NCBI GenBank assembly: GCA_964472505.1
Contig: CAYYQW010000030.1
Location: 1-40,507 of the forward strand
Direction of reading: 5' to 3'
Source: JAYEIA01 sp964472505
Lineage (GTDB): Bacteria > Bacteroidota > Bacteroidia > Bacteroidales > JAADGE01
DNA length: 40,507 nt
A program made the position numbers and the translations under genes. Under the pieces are notes generated by a model. That model was not told where the DNA came from. It did no database searches and worked only from the letters and a program-made list of their open reading frames with translations. Below, one piece after another: positions 1 to 8,228 of this stretch (positions are counted from its first letter, which is position 1; each line of letters begins with the position of its first letter).

Positions 1-13
1 TAAGCATTTAGTA

Positions 14-46
14 ATCCGCCTGACCGCTCCAAGCGGTCTGACGGAT
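14..46. repeat. Intergenic imperfect palindrome
   Basis: Inverted repeat: outer arms ATCCG/CGGAT and inner arms GACCGCT (22-28) and AGCGGTC (32-38) around a 3-nt loop. It lies in the gene-free first 277 bases. It could fold as an RNA hairpin, but no T-run follows, so it is more likely a dispersed palindromic repeat than a terminator. Confidence 0.5.
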
Positions 47-61
47 ATTGCTTAACCTTCG

Positions 62-80
62 TCTGACTTCTGACCTCTGA
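62..80 (-). repeat. Heptamer-family repeat (TCAGAGG/TCAGAAG), reverse orientation
   Basis: The reverse complement is identical over 19 bases to positions 39727-39745 in the repeat block at the other end of the window. It is built of 7-base units alternating TCAGAGG and TCAGAAG. A related degenerate stretch lies at about 7500-7530. Confidence 0.55.
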
Positions 81-107
81 TTACTAATAATTCTGATTGC
101 AATAAAC

Positions 108-140
108 AGACGCTGCCGGGTCTAAAGACGCCGGCAGGTC
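108..140 (-). repeat. Palindromic element PE-1 (intergenic copy)
   Basis: A 33-base palindrome with arms CTGCCGG and CCGGCAG and an inner GTCT/AGAC pair. The minus strand starts GACCTGCCGGCGTCT and ends GACCCGGCAGCGTCT. The same sequence occurs at 10011-10042 and, in coding sequence, at 6776-6809 and 6818-6851. It is therefore a dispersed small repeat rather than a terminator specific to rubrerythrin. Confidence 0.75.
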
Positions 141-211
141 AGGTTCATTCATCTTTTTGCTGCAAAATAAGACTGTGTCAAATATCATACTTTCAGAGGC
201 TTAGCAGCATC

Positions 212-272
212 CATCTTACATCTTACATCTTACATCTTACATCTTACATCTTATATCTTATATCTTACATCT
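212..272. repeat. CATCTTA heptanucleotide tandem repeat
   Basis: Six perfect CATCTTA units (212-253), two TATCTTA variants (254-267) and a partial unit, ending six bases before the stop of the rubrerythrin gene. The 7-base period and purity suggest a slippage-prone microsatellite. On the minus strand it forms the immediate 3' flank of rubrerythrin. Confidence 0.9.
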
Positions 273-277
273 AACCC

Positions 278-853
278 CTAATAATTCTGAGCTTCAATTT
301 CAAAATGTGCTTGCGGATGATCGCATGCAGGGCATTTTTTGGGTGCTTTGCTGCCTTCGTGAATGTATCCGCAGTTGCGGCATCTCCAAATGACTTTTCC
401 GTCTCTTTCAAATACTTTCCCTTCTTCTAAGTTGCTATATAGTTTCAGGTAACGAGCTTCATGCTCTTTTTCCACTTTGGCAATATTCTTAAAAACCATG
501 GATATGTCTTTGAAACCTTCTTCGGCAGCTACTTCGGCAAATTTCGGATAGAGTTCCGTCCATTCTTCGTTTTCCCCTTCGGCTGCGGCTTTAAGATTTT
601 CAGAAGTCGTTCCTATTTTTCCGGCCGGGTACGATGCTGTTATTTCAGTCATTCCCCCTTCCAAAAATTTAAAGAATCGTTTAGCGTGTTCTTTTTCGTT
701 CAAAGCGGTTTCGGCAAAGATGGCCGATATTTGTTCCAAACCTTCTTTTTTGGCTTGTTTTGAAAAATAGTCATAACGCATGCGTGCTTGCGATTCGCCG
801 GCAAATGCTTTCAGTAAGTTTTTTTCTGTTTGTGTTCCTTTAATGTTGGGCAT
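278..853 (-). CDS. rbr: Rubrerythrin
   Basis: A cytoplasmic non-haem iron protein that reduces hydrogen peroxide in anaerobes, taking electrons through a rubredoxin-type centre. The N-terminal about 145 residues form a ferritin-like diiron four-helix domain with iron-ligand glutamates in AGESQARMRY, NEKEHAKRF and KEHEARYL. The C-terminal rubredoxin domain has CRNC (Cys158, Cys161) and CPAC (Cys174, Cys177). The length of 191 residues is normal for the family. The ATG at 851-853 is the only sensible start, as the motif-bearing helix begins about 15 residues later. It is monocistronic, with a possible -7 element TATATTTG at 883-890. Next to Hsp20 it makes a small stress-protection pair. Identification is secure; physiological role follows from the family. 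Confidence 0.97.
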   Translation of the reverse strand: MPNIKGTQTEKNLLKAFAGESQARMRYDYFSKQAKKEGLEQISAIFAETALNEKEHAKRFFKFLEGGMTEITASYPAGKIGTTSENLKAAAEGENEEWTELYPKFAEVAAEEGFKDISMVFKNIAKVEKEHEARYLKLYSNLEEGKVFERDGKVIWRCRNCGYIHEGSKAPKKCPACDHPQAHFEIEAQNY

Positions 854-882
854 ATTTTTGTATTTTATAAAAATTTATCCTA

Positions 883-915
883 CAAATATATATAAATTCA
901 GCTGTGTACCTGCAA
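883..915 (-). promoter_or_regulatory. Putative Bacteroidota-type promoter of rubrerythrin
   Basis: On the minus strand TTG (913-915) is followed after 22 bases by TATATTTG (883-890), matching the TAnnTTTG -7 element of the Bacteroidota primary sigma factor. The -7 box ends 29 bases before the ATG. The TTG-N22-TAnnTTTG spacing is identical to that before the TIR gene. Confidence 0.5.
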
Positions 916-983
916 GCGGCGCTTAATTTAAAAATAGTCTAAATACGGATATAAAAAAGCCGAACGGATAGGATAAGTCCAAA

Positions 984-1014
984 CCGAAAGCTTCGCTCTA
1001 AGCGAAGCTTTCGG
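984..1014. repeat. Perfect 14-bp inverted repeat
   Basis: CCGAAAGCTTCGCT (984-997), loop CTA, then its exact reverse complement (1001-1014). It lies between the end of hsp20 and the rubrerythrin promoter. A run of six A's at 953-958 would give a U-rich tract about 25 bases downstream on the minus strand, too far for a classical terminator, so a structural or dispersed-repeat role is as likely. Confidence 0.6.
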
Positions 1015-1024
1015 TCAGTACAAA

Positions 1025-1050
1025 TAAGCCGCCCTGTAAAGAGCGGCTTA
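1025..1050 (-). terminator. Possible hsp20 terminator hairpin
   Basis: TAAGCCGC (1025-1032) pairs with GCGGCTTA (1043-1050), about 25 bases after the hsp20 stop on the minus strand. The stem is GC-rich, but only a short T-rich stretch follows, so termination is likely but not certain. Confidence 0.4.
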
Positions 1051-1074
1051 AGATATTTCATACGTTGAAATTCC

Positions 1075-1500
1075 TTACTTGATATCAATTTGGCGTTCCG
1101 GTTTTGTTACTTTTTCATCTTGTTTTTTGATGGTAACTTTCAATACACCGTTTTCGCTGCTTGCCGAAATTTTGTCGGTATCGGCAGATTCGGGTAAAGT
1201 AAAAGAGCGCTCAAAACTGCTGTATGAAAACTCCTGCTTAGTGCAGTTTTCTTCATCTTGCTGTACTTCTTGCTCTTTTTCCGAATAAATACTCAAGGTA
1301 TCATTATCCAACTTAATTTTGATGTCTTTTTTGTCCATTCCGGGAACGGCCATATCAATTTCAAATCGGTCATCTTTTTCGTAAATATTTACCATTGGCA
1401 AGCTTGAAAGTCTTGTTCTTGGTGTCATTTCATTTTCTTGGAAAAAGTTTTCAAACCAATCCGGTAACATGTTGTTGTTTGTTCTTCTTATGAGTGTCAT
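1075..1500 (-). CDS. Small heat-shock protein (Hsp20/alpha-crystallin family)
   Basis: An ATP-independent holdase chaperone that binds unfolding proteins in the cytoplasm. The 141 residues contain a full alpha-crystallin domain (about 35-135): the beginning PMVNIYEKDDRFEIDMAVPG, the middle KDIKIKLDNDTLSIYSE, and the hallmark GVLKVTIKK near the end. A short N-terminal arm includes LPDWFENFF, as usual for bacterial class A Hsp20. The ATG at 1498-1500 is preceded by GGAGG eight bases upstream, a strong Shine-Dalgarno that is uncommon in Bacteroidota and suggests efficient translation. It is transcribed divergently from the large kinase. The shared upstream region holds a perfect palindrome at 1618-1634 that could be an operator; no known heat-shock operator was recognised. 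Confidence 0.95.
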   Translation of the reverse strand: MTLIRRTNNNMLPDWFENFFQENEMTPRTRLSSLPMVNIYEKDDRFEIDMAVPGMDKKDIKIKLDNDTLSIYSEKEQEVQQDEENCTKQEFSYSSFERSFTLPESADTDKISASSENGVLKVTIKKQDEKVTKPERQIDIK

Positions 1501-1617
1501 AGTTTGTCCTCCAATAATTTTATGTTAATATTTTTTTTTATTCAAATTCACCACACAAATATCAAAGGTTGTACCGGTGTAAATTTTAAGAAATTACGTC
1601 AGTTGAAAGATTTATTT

Positions 1618-1634
1618 TACGCCATAATGGCGTA
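1618..1634. promoter_or_regulatory. Perfect 17-bp palindrome in the divergent hsp20/kinase region
   Basis: TACGCCAT-A-ATGGCGTA has 8-base perfect arms around one central base. It lies 118 bases upstream of the hsp20 ATG and 225 bases upstream of the kinase ATG. The size suits a dimeric regulator, but this is inferred from symmetry alone. Confidence 0.35.
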
Positions 1635-1806
1635 GGGTTTTATTGCTGTATGACTATTTGTCTTGTTTGTGCATGATTTCCGTCTATTTTTAACGCCTTA
1701 AAATAATACTTAGCCCGGCCTTATTAACTGATTAGAAAAAAAACAATACCATTCATGAATCCGTGGTTATCATAAAAATATCGACAGCATTTTAAAAAAT
1801 AATGCT

Positions 1807-1814
1807 TACATTTG
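1807..1814 (+). promoter_or_regulatory. Possible -7 element of the kinase gene
   Basis: TACATTTG matches TAnnTTTG and lies 44 bases before the kinase ATG. No TTG was found at the expected -33 distance, so support is weak. Confidence 0.3.
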
Positions 1815-1858
1815 TTTAGACTGCTGATAGTACAACAGCCGTATCTTAAAATATAACC

Positions 1859-4800
1859 ATGCAGCACAACTCATTTGAAAACATACCCCAAAGTTTTTTA
1901 AATAAGTGGCAGGAAATAGCCGATTTAATAGCGAATATTATTGAGGTGCCCGCCGCTTTGATTATGAAAGTTGAAAATGAATTTATGGAGGTCTTCACAA
2001 CAAGCGAAACCGAAAACAATCCGTATAATATAGGCGACAAAGAAAATTGGCACGGCTTGTACTGCGAAACGGTGATTAAAACCCAAAAAAAGCTACGTGT
2101 TCCCAATGCACTCAAAGATAAAGATTGGGACAAAAATCCGGACTTAAAACTCGGGATGATTGCTTATCTCGGTTTTCCCATAAACTTTCCCGACAACACA
2201 CCCTTTGGTACTTTATGCGTATTGGATAATAAGGAAAGGCAGTTTAGTGCCGATAACGAAAAACTGCTGCTCCAATTCAAAAAGGTAATAGAATTGGATT
2301 TGGCTCTGATTTTTTCATTGGAATTGGATGAAAACAGCAGCAATAAGGCTGTTATTCAACAATTAATCAGCAGCAATGAAGAGTATCAGGCCGTGAATGA
2401 AGAATATATCGCTACAAATGAAGAGCTTAAACAATCGTATACTGAGCTGTCGGAAGCTAAAAGAATGGCGGAAGAAAATGAGCAGAGATTCCGATTGATG
2501 TATGAAAATACTTCAATGGGTATTGCCGTCATTTCTTTGGATTTTAAGATTGATGCCGCCAATGATGCCTATTGTGAAATGCTCGGATACACCGAAGAAG
2601 AATTAATCGGAAAAACATTGAAAGACATTACGGGTCCGGAAGATGTGAACGATAATCTTGACCTGCAAACACAATTAAAACAGGGTCGGATAGACGCTTA
2701 CCAAATTGAAAAGCGCTTTATACATAAAGACGGACATTTGGTTTACGGCCTGCTGAATGCTACCTTGGTTAAAAATGCCCAAAGCGAAGCCCTGTATTTT
2801 CTGGGTAATGTACAGAATATTACCGAGCGTAAAAAAGCGGAAGAAGCCTTGCGCGAAAGCGAAGCAACCATCAGAAACAAACTCAAAGTTATACTTGAAC
2901 CCGAAGGCGATATAGAAACACTCAATCTTGCAGACATCATCAATGTTGAAGAACTGCAACCCATGATGGAGAGTTTATTCAAAACTACAAGCGTAGGCGG
3001 GGCAATACTTGATATTTCCGGAAAGGTATTGGTTAGCTCTGCAATGGAGGATATATGTGCAAAATTTCATCGTGTAAACCCTGATACCGCAAAAAATTGT
3101 TTGGAAAGCGATCTCGCCCTTGCCGACGGAGTGCCTGCGGGCACATTCAAAGCATACCGCTGCAAAAACAATATGTGGGATATGGTAAGCCCTATTGTAG
3201 TTGGCGGCAAACATCTCGGCAATATTTATATCGGGCAGTTATTTTACGAAGACGAACAGGTCGATTACGAATTATTTAGAAAACAGGCACGGCAACATGG
3301 TTTTGACGAAACGGAATACATGGCAGCACTTGACCGTGTTCCGCGTTTGAAACGAGAAACTGTCGATTCGGCCATGGCGTTTTATGCCAAGTTTGCCGGA
3401 ATGATTTCATCACTGAGTTACAGCAAAATCAAACTCTCTCGTGATAATGCCCAACGCAGAAAAGCAGAAAAAGCCTTGCGCGCAAACGAAGAAAAATTAC
3501 GAAGCATCTATCGTGTGGCTCCTACCGGTATCGGGCTTGTCGTAAGCCGGGTGTTGAAGGATGTGAATCCGCGTGTCTGTGAGATGATAGGCTATACACG
3601 AGAAGCACTTCTTGAAAAAAATGCCCGAATACTATACCCTTCGCAGGAAGAATATGAGTTTGTCGGCGAAGAAAAGTATAAACAAATTCGAAAAACCGGA
3701 ACGGGTAAAGTGGAAACAGTTTGGCAAAAAAAAGACGGGACAATCATTAATGTTTTGTTGGCTTCCACACCTATTGATAAGAACGATTATTCCAAGGGCG
3801 TTATATTCACGGCCTTAGATATTACCGAGCGCAAGCAAGTTGAAAAGGCACTCATGGAAAGTGAACTTACATTTAGAAAACTTTTCGAAGACTCTTCCGA
3901 TGCCATTTTACTTATTGACGAAACGGGGGTTTTCGTAGAATGCAATCGGGCTGCCTTGGAACTTCTTAAAATGACTCGAGAACAATTTCTTTTTCTTTCA
4001 CCCACAGAAATTTCACCTGAAATTCAACCCAACGGACAAACATCAAAAGAAGCTACCGCAGAAATGATTAATTTTGCTTATGAAAAAGGACATCACCGTT
4101 TTGATTGGGTACATATTAATGCTGAAAGGGAAGAATTCATAGTCGAAATTTCACTTATGCCTATTGTTCTCAGAGGGAAAACATTGCTTCATACTACTTG
4201 GCGCGACATCACCGAGCGCAAGAAAATTGAGAATGAATTAAAAGAAAAAACATCGTTCTTATCAACACTTATGGAAACAAGCCCGGTTGGTATTGTTACC
4301 GCAGATAAAACCGGAAATATCAGCTATGCAAACAACAGAGCCGAACAAATACTCGGTTTGGTGAAAGAAGAAATCACATCAAGAAGCTACGATGCGCCTT
4401 TATGGAAACACACTGAGCTTGACGGCTCGCCCTTTCCGGATGAAAAACAGCCTTTTAACATCGTAAAAGAATCATTACACACGGTTTTTGATATACAACA
4501 CGGCATCACTTGGCCCGACGGCTCAGTTAAAATATTATCCATTAACGCTGCCCCCATAAAAGACAGTACCGGCCAATTTGACGGTATGATTGCTTCTATT
4601 GAGGACATAACAGAGCTTAAACAAGCGGAGAAAGCATTAAAAAAAGAAAAAGCATGGTCGGAAAAAATTGTTAACAACGCCCCCAACATTATTGTAGGTT
4701 TGGGCAAAAAATCAATCATTAAAGTGTTTAATCGGTATGCCGAACGATTAACCGGTTATAGAGCACAAGAAGTCATCGGTAAAAAATGGATTAATATTTT

Positions 4801-7492
4801 TGTCCCCGAAGACTTGAAGAAAACAATATATGAAGTTTGGGGCGATATAGTGAAAAATAAACGAATAGACCATAGTTTTGAAAATGAGATTATTACCAAA
4901 TCCGGAGAGAAGCGTCTGATTGAATGGCGCAACACCATGCTCACCGAAAAGGATGAATTTCGAATGATACTTTCAATCGGTACGGATATTACCGAGCGTA
5001 AACAGGCGGAGCAAAAACTTACTGAACAAAAAGAATTGCTCGCAGCAATATACCGCAACGCACCATTGATTATGATGGTTGTAAATTCCGAAAGGCGCAT
5101 TCAGCAGATAAACGGCTACGCCACGCAATTAACCGGCACAGAGACAAAAGATATGCTTGGTTTGCGCAACGGCGAGGCGCTGCGCTGTGTGCACGCGCTC
5201 GATGACCCGAAAGGCTGTGGATTTGGTGAGTTTTGCCAACAATGCGTTATCCGTAACAGCATTCTTGATACCCTTGAGACCGGTAAAACGCATTTGCAGG
5301 AAGAAGCACCCTATTTTTTTATAGAAGAAGATGACAAAATCAGGGAAATGACTTTTATGACTTCCACCACGGCCATTATGGTACAAGGCGAGCGCATGGT
5401 TTTGGTAACATTGCAGGATATTACCGAACGGAAAAAAGCCGAGATGATAATAAAGTTGCAATACAACATTGCCCGGGCAAGCATAACCACAAGAAATCTG
5501 AATGAGTTATTTGATTCCGTTAAATCTGAATTGAATAGAGTTATTGATTCAGAGAATATATTTATTGCGCTTTACAATGAAGAAACAGAGATGTTTTATT
5601 CGCCCTTTATGAAAAATGAAAAAGAAGATATTCGGGAATGGCCGGCTGAAAAATCTTTAAGCGGCTGGCTTATTCGTCGAAATCGCCCCTTGCTTTTGCA
5701 TAAAGATGATATTATGCGTTTGTATCAAGAAGGTAATATTGACTTAATCGGTACTGTTTCAGAGGCTTGGCTCGGTATCCCTTTAAAGACAGACGGAAAA
5801 CTACTGGGGGCTTTTGTGGTCCAAAACTACGATGATGCGAGTGTTTATGATCAATCGAGCATAGAAATTATGGAACTGGTAGCCCATGAATTAAGTATGT
5901 TTATTGATCGCCAACACAGCGAAGAAAAAGTGAATAAGCTCACAAGGGCTGTAGAGCAAAGCTCTGTAGCAGTTGTGATAACCGATAAGGACGGCCGTAT
6001 TGAATATGTCAATCCTTTCTTTACGGAACTGACCGGATACCGCCGAGAGGAAGTCATGGGCAGAAATCCCAATATTCTTCAATCGGGGCAACATTCCAAA
6101 GCCTTCTATCAGGAATTGTGGAACACCATACTTGCCGGAAAAGAATGGGAAGGAGAATTTCGAAATAAGAAGAAAACAGGAGAATTGTATTGGGAAAAGG
6201 CGGTAATAACACCCATAGTAAACGACAAGGGGCTTATCAAAAATTTCGTAGCCGTTAAAGAAGATATTACCGAAAGAAAAAAGATGCTTGAAGAATTAGT
6301 GAGAGCCAAAGAAAAAGCCGAAGAAAACGACCGCCTGAAAACAGCATTTCTCAATAATATGTCGCATGAAATTCGTACCCCCTTAAATGCTATTTGCGGT
6401 TTTACCGAGGTTCTTAATAATACTGAAATTACGGAAGAAAAACGAGAGCGTTTGGTTTCAATCATACAAAACAGCAGCAATCAACTCTTATCCATTGTAA
6501 CGGATATACTCACCATTTCATCGCTGGAAACTAAGCAGGAAAAAGTATATATAGAAAAAGCTTCTGTAAATACGATTATAGATGATTTACTTTTGATATT
6601 TAAACAGCAGGCAAGCGACCGGAATATTTCCTTGTATGCCAAAAAAGATTTATCCGATAAAGCGTCCGTAATATATACCGACAACACTAAAATCACTCAA
6701 ATTTTATCCAATTTATTGTCCAACGCTTTGAAATTTACGCACGAAGGCTTTATTGATTTCGGCTATGAATTAATTGACCTGCCGGCGTCTGCAAGACCCG
6801 GCAGCGTCTCCAATTCCAACCTGCCTGCGTCTGAAGATCCCGGCAGCGTCTTGCAGTTTTACGTAAAAGACAGCGGAATAGGCATCAAACCTGAAGTTCA
6901 GGAAACAATATTCGACCGTTTCATACAAGCTGATAAATCAATCAGCAGCCTGTATGGCGGAACGGGATTGGGACTTTCCATTTCAAAAGCATTTGCCGAA
7001 TTGCTTGGCGGCGAAATTTGGGTAGAATCGCAACCCGAAAAAGGTTCCGCTTTCTACTTCACCATTCCTTATAAGCCGGCAGAAAAGCCGGATAAAACAC
7101 CCCCGCCCCCCAAAATAAACAATACTTCCGGCGTGGTGCTGGTAGCTGAAGATGAAGAGAACAATTACCTTTTAATTGAGGAGTATTTAAGCGATTTGGA
7201 TTTGAAACTAATACACGCCAAAGACGGACAGGAAGCTCTTGATATTTGCCAATCAAATTCCAATATCGATTTAATTTTGATGGACATAAAAATGCCCATA
7301 ATGACCGGTGATGAAGCCGCTAAACGAATAAAAGAGATAAATCCCAATTTGTCGATTATTGCGCAATCCGGCTATGCCCTGGAGCATGAAATTAAACGCT
7401 ATAAAGAATTGTTTGACGATTATTTGGCAAAACCAATTAAGCAGAATGATTTGAGAGAGTGCGTTATGAAATTTATAAAGACCGGAAAATAA
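1859..7492 (+). CDS. Giant multi-sensor hybrid histidine kinase (GAF-PAS-PocR-PAS5-GAF-PAS-HisKA-HATPase-REC)
   Basis: A soluble sensor kinase of 1877 residues; no membrane segment or signal peptide is seen. Order: GAF (about 1-155), coiled coil (170-210), PAS1 (210-330), PocR (355-525), PAS2 (543-660), PAS3 (667-790), PAS4 (797-920), PAS5 (930-1045), PAS6 (1054-1190), GAF2 (1200-1350), PAS7 (1360-1476), HisKA with His1503 in MSHEIRTPL, HATPase with N-box SNLLSNALKF and G-boxes DSGIGI and GGTGLGLSIS, and a receiver with phospho-acceptor Asp1809 in LMDIKMP. Most PAS units end in the linker ITERKKAE. PAS6 carries a four-cysteine cluster (1110, 1120, 1126, 1129) that may hold a metal or haem (inference). 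Residues 1641-1664 are an extra segment encoded by a palindromic DNA repeat. No cognate DNA-binding regulator is adjacent. The ligand is unknown; PocR domains in other proteins bind small hydrocarbon-derived ligands. Confidence 0.95.
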   Translation: MQHNSFENIPQSFLNKWQEIADLIANIIEVPAALIMKVENEFMEVFTTSETENNPYNIGDKENWHGLYCETVIKTQKKLRVPNALKDKDWDKNPDLKLGMIAYLGFPINFPDNTPFGTLCVLDNKERQFSADNEKLLLQFKKVIELDLALIFSLELDENSSNKAVIQQLISSNEEYQAVNEEYIATNEELKQSYTELSEAKRMAEENEQRFRLMYENTSMGIAVISLDFKIDAANDAYCEMLGYTEEELIGKTLKDITGPEDVNDNLDLQTQLKQGRIDAYQIEKRFIHKDGHLVYGLLNATLVKNAQSEALYFLGNVQNITERKKAEEALRESEATIRNKLKVILEPEGDIETLNLADIINVEELQPMMESLFKTTSVGGAILDISGKVLVSSAMEDICAKFHRVNPDTAKNCLESDLALADGVPAGTFKAYRCKNNMWDMVSPIVVGGKHLGNIYIGQLFYEDEQVDYELFRKQARQHGFDETEYMAALDRVPRLKRETVDSAMAFYAKFAGMISSLSYSKIKLSRDNAQRRKAEKALRANEEKLRSIYRVAPTGIGLVVSRVLKDVNPRVCEMIGYTREALLEKNARILYPSQEEYEFVGEEKYKQIRKTGTGKVETVWQKKDGTIINVLLASTPIDKNDYSKGVIFTALDITERKQVEKALMESELTFRKLFEDSSDAILLIDETGVFVECNRAALELLKMTREQFLFLSPTEISPEIQPNGQTSKEATAEMINFAYEKGHHRFDWVHINAEREEFIVEISLMPIVLRGKTLLHTTWRDITERKKIENELKEKTSFLSTLMETSPVGIVTADKTGNISYANNRAEQILGLVKEEITSRSYDAPLWKHTELDGSPFPDEKQPFNIVKESLHTVFDIQHGITWPDGSVKILSINAAPIKDSTGQFDGMIASIEDITELKQAEKALKKEKAWSEKIVNNAPNIIVGLGKKSIIKVFNRYAERLTGYRAQEVIGKKWINIFVPEDLKKTIYEVWGDIVKNKRIDHSFENEIITKSGEKRLIEWRNTMLTEKDEFRMILSIGTDITERKQAEQKLTEQKELLAAIYRNAPLIMMVVNSERRIQQINGYATQLTGTETKDMLGLRNGEALRCVHALDDPKGCGFGEFCQQCVIRNSILDTLETGKTHLQEEAPYFFIEEDDKIREMTFMTSTTAIMVQGERMVLVTLQDITERKKAEMIIKLQYNIARASITTRNLNELFDSVKSELNRVIDSENIFIALYNEETEMFYSPFMKNEKEDIREWPAEKSLSGWLIRRNRPLLLHKDDIMRLYQEGNIDLIGTVSEAWLGIPLKTDGKLLGAFVVQNYDDASVYDQSSIEIMELVAHELSMFIDRQHSEEKVNKLTRAVEQSSVAVVITDKDGRIEYVNPFFTELTGYRREEVMGRNPNILQSGQHSKAFYQELWNTILAGKEWEGEFRNKKKTGELYWEKAVITPIVNDKGLIKNFVAVKEDITERKKMLEELVRAKEKAEENDRLKTAFLNNMSHEIRTPLNAICGFTEVLNNTEITEEKRERLVSIIQNSSNQLLSIVTDILTISSLETKQEKVYIEKASVNTIIDDLLLIFKQQASDRNISLYAKKDLSDKASVIYTDNTKITQILSNLLSNALKFTHEGFIDFGYELIDLPASARPGSVSNSNLPASEDPGSVLQFYVKDSGIGIKPEVQETIFDRFIQADKSISSLYGGTGLGLSISKAFAELLGGEIWVESQPEKGSAFYFTIPYKPAEKPDKTPPPPKINNTSGVVLVAEDEENNYLLIEEYLSDLDLKLIHAKDGQEALDICQSNSNIDLILMDIKMPIMTGDEAAKRIKEINPNLSIIAQSGYALEHEIKRYKELFDDYLAKPIKQNDLRECVMKFIKTGK
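6776..6851 (+). repeat. Two in-frame copies of palindromic element PE-1 inside the kinase ATPase domain
   Basis: Copy A (6776-6809) reads GACCTGCCGGCGTCT, a 4-base linker, then GACCCGGCAGCGTCT. Copy B (6818-6851) is a diverged version of the same 34 bases with about six differences. The intergenic copies at 108-140 and 10011-10042 (minus strand) share the same two 15-base halves as copy A. The frame encodes two similar peptides, LPASARPGSV and LPASEDPGSV, placed between the N-box and the DSGIGI box, where typical HATPase domains have a short loop. Confidence 0.8.
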
Positions 7493-7536
7493 ATTCAGAT
7501 TTCAGAATTCAGAGGTTGGATGTCAGAAGTTCCGCC

Positions 7537-7560
7537 CTTGCAGGTGTCCTCACCTGCAAG
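7537..7560. repeat. Perfect 10-bp hairpin
   Basis: CTTGCAGGTG, loop TCCT, CACCTGCAAG. It lies 45 bases after the kinase stop with no following T-run. A diverged relative (CTTGAAGGTG TCTT CACC) lies at about 7753-7770, which suggests a repeat family rather than a terminator. Confidence 0.6.
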
Positions 7561-7591
7561 TATCGGATTTTCACAACACCCCGACCACACG

Positions 7592-7617
7592 TTTTGAAGT
7601 CCTCCGGACGTTCAAAA
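7592..7617. repeat. Imperfect palindrome
   Basis: TTTTGAA-GTCC, loop TCC, GGAC-g-TTCAAAA with a single bulged G. Another member of the intergenic palindrome collection in this stretch. Confidence 0.5.
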
Positions 7618-7771
7618 GTGTTTCATTTTACCGTTCGCGAGCGTTTGTAATGCGTGCGGTATGTGCCTTCTTCTATCGGTTTCTTTGCGTCTGTGTGGCA
7701 GGGTTAAGCAGAGAAAAATTATGAATTTTCTTTTTAATAGTGTTTTTTTTCCCTTGAAGGTGTCTTCACCC

Positions 7772-7793
7772 TCAGAACTCCTGATTTCACGTA
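7772..7793 (+). repeat. 22-bp direct repeat, copy 1
   Basis: Matches 8178-8199 at 21 of 22 positions (core TCAGAACTCCTGA, end TTCACGTA). The copies are 406 bases apart in the same orientation. Confidence 0.6.
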
Positions 7794-8177
7794 AACAAGC
7801 CTGTCGCAATTCGTATCTTTTTTTGATAAAATCAGAATTCCTACCCCACCGCAATAAGTTATATAAATATCTAATATACAGCTTATTGATGGTTTTATTA
7901 TGTCATATTTCCGATTATTGCGACATTATTACGATGCCGGCAAGCACACCAAAAAGCGACAATTTTAGCTTACTAATATCAGAACAACTGACTTAGACGG
8001 ATTTAAGATGATACCGATTCGGATGGTCTCAGGACAAACTTATGAATGCGTAAGACTTTACAGTATGATATACAGTGCAATATATTAGTATTTCGATTTT
8101 TTTTTAGTGAGACTATTTTTTTTGGTACCAATCTAAAATCCGACTGTTTTTTATTAAGTTTATAAAAAACAGGAAAT

Positions 8178-8199
8178 TCAGAACTCCTGACTTCACGTA
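8178..8199 (+). repeat. 22-bp direct repeat, copy 2
   Basis: Partner of 7772-7793, with one base different. Direct repeats flanking about 400 bases without a gene could be remnants of an excised or decayed element. Confidence 0.6.
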
Positions 8200-8228
8200 G
8201 TTTCAGATGTCGCCTTTTTTGAATCATG

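Noticed and set aside
461..763. Plus-strand open frame of 100 codons across rubrerythrin
   Set aside because: Shadow of the secure rubrerythrin gene on the other strand; low-complexity Phe-rich product without family features.
6776..6851. Internal terminator or regulatory hairpin in the kinase gene
   Set aside because: No T-run follows, and the same sequence is found elsewhere as a dispersed element, so a repeat insertion explains it better.
7661..7996. Plus-strand open frame of 111 codons after the kinase
   Set aside because: It runs through several intergenic repeats, has no recognisable domain, and no ribosome site or promoter.
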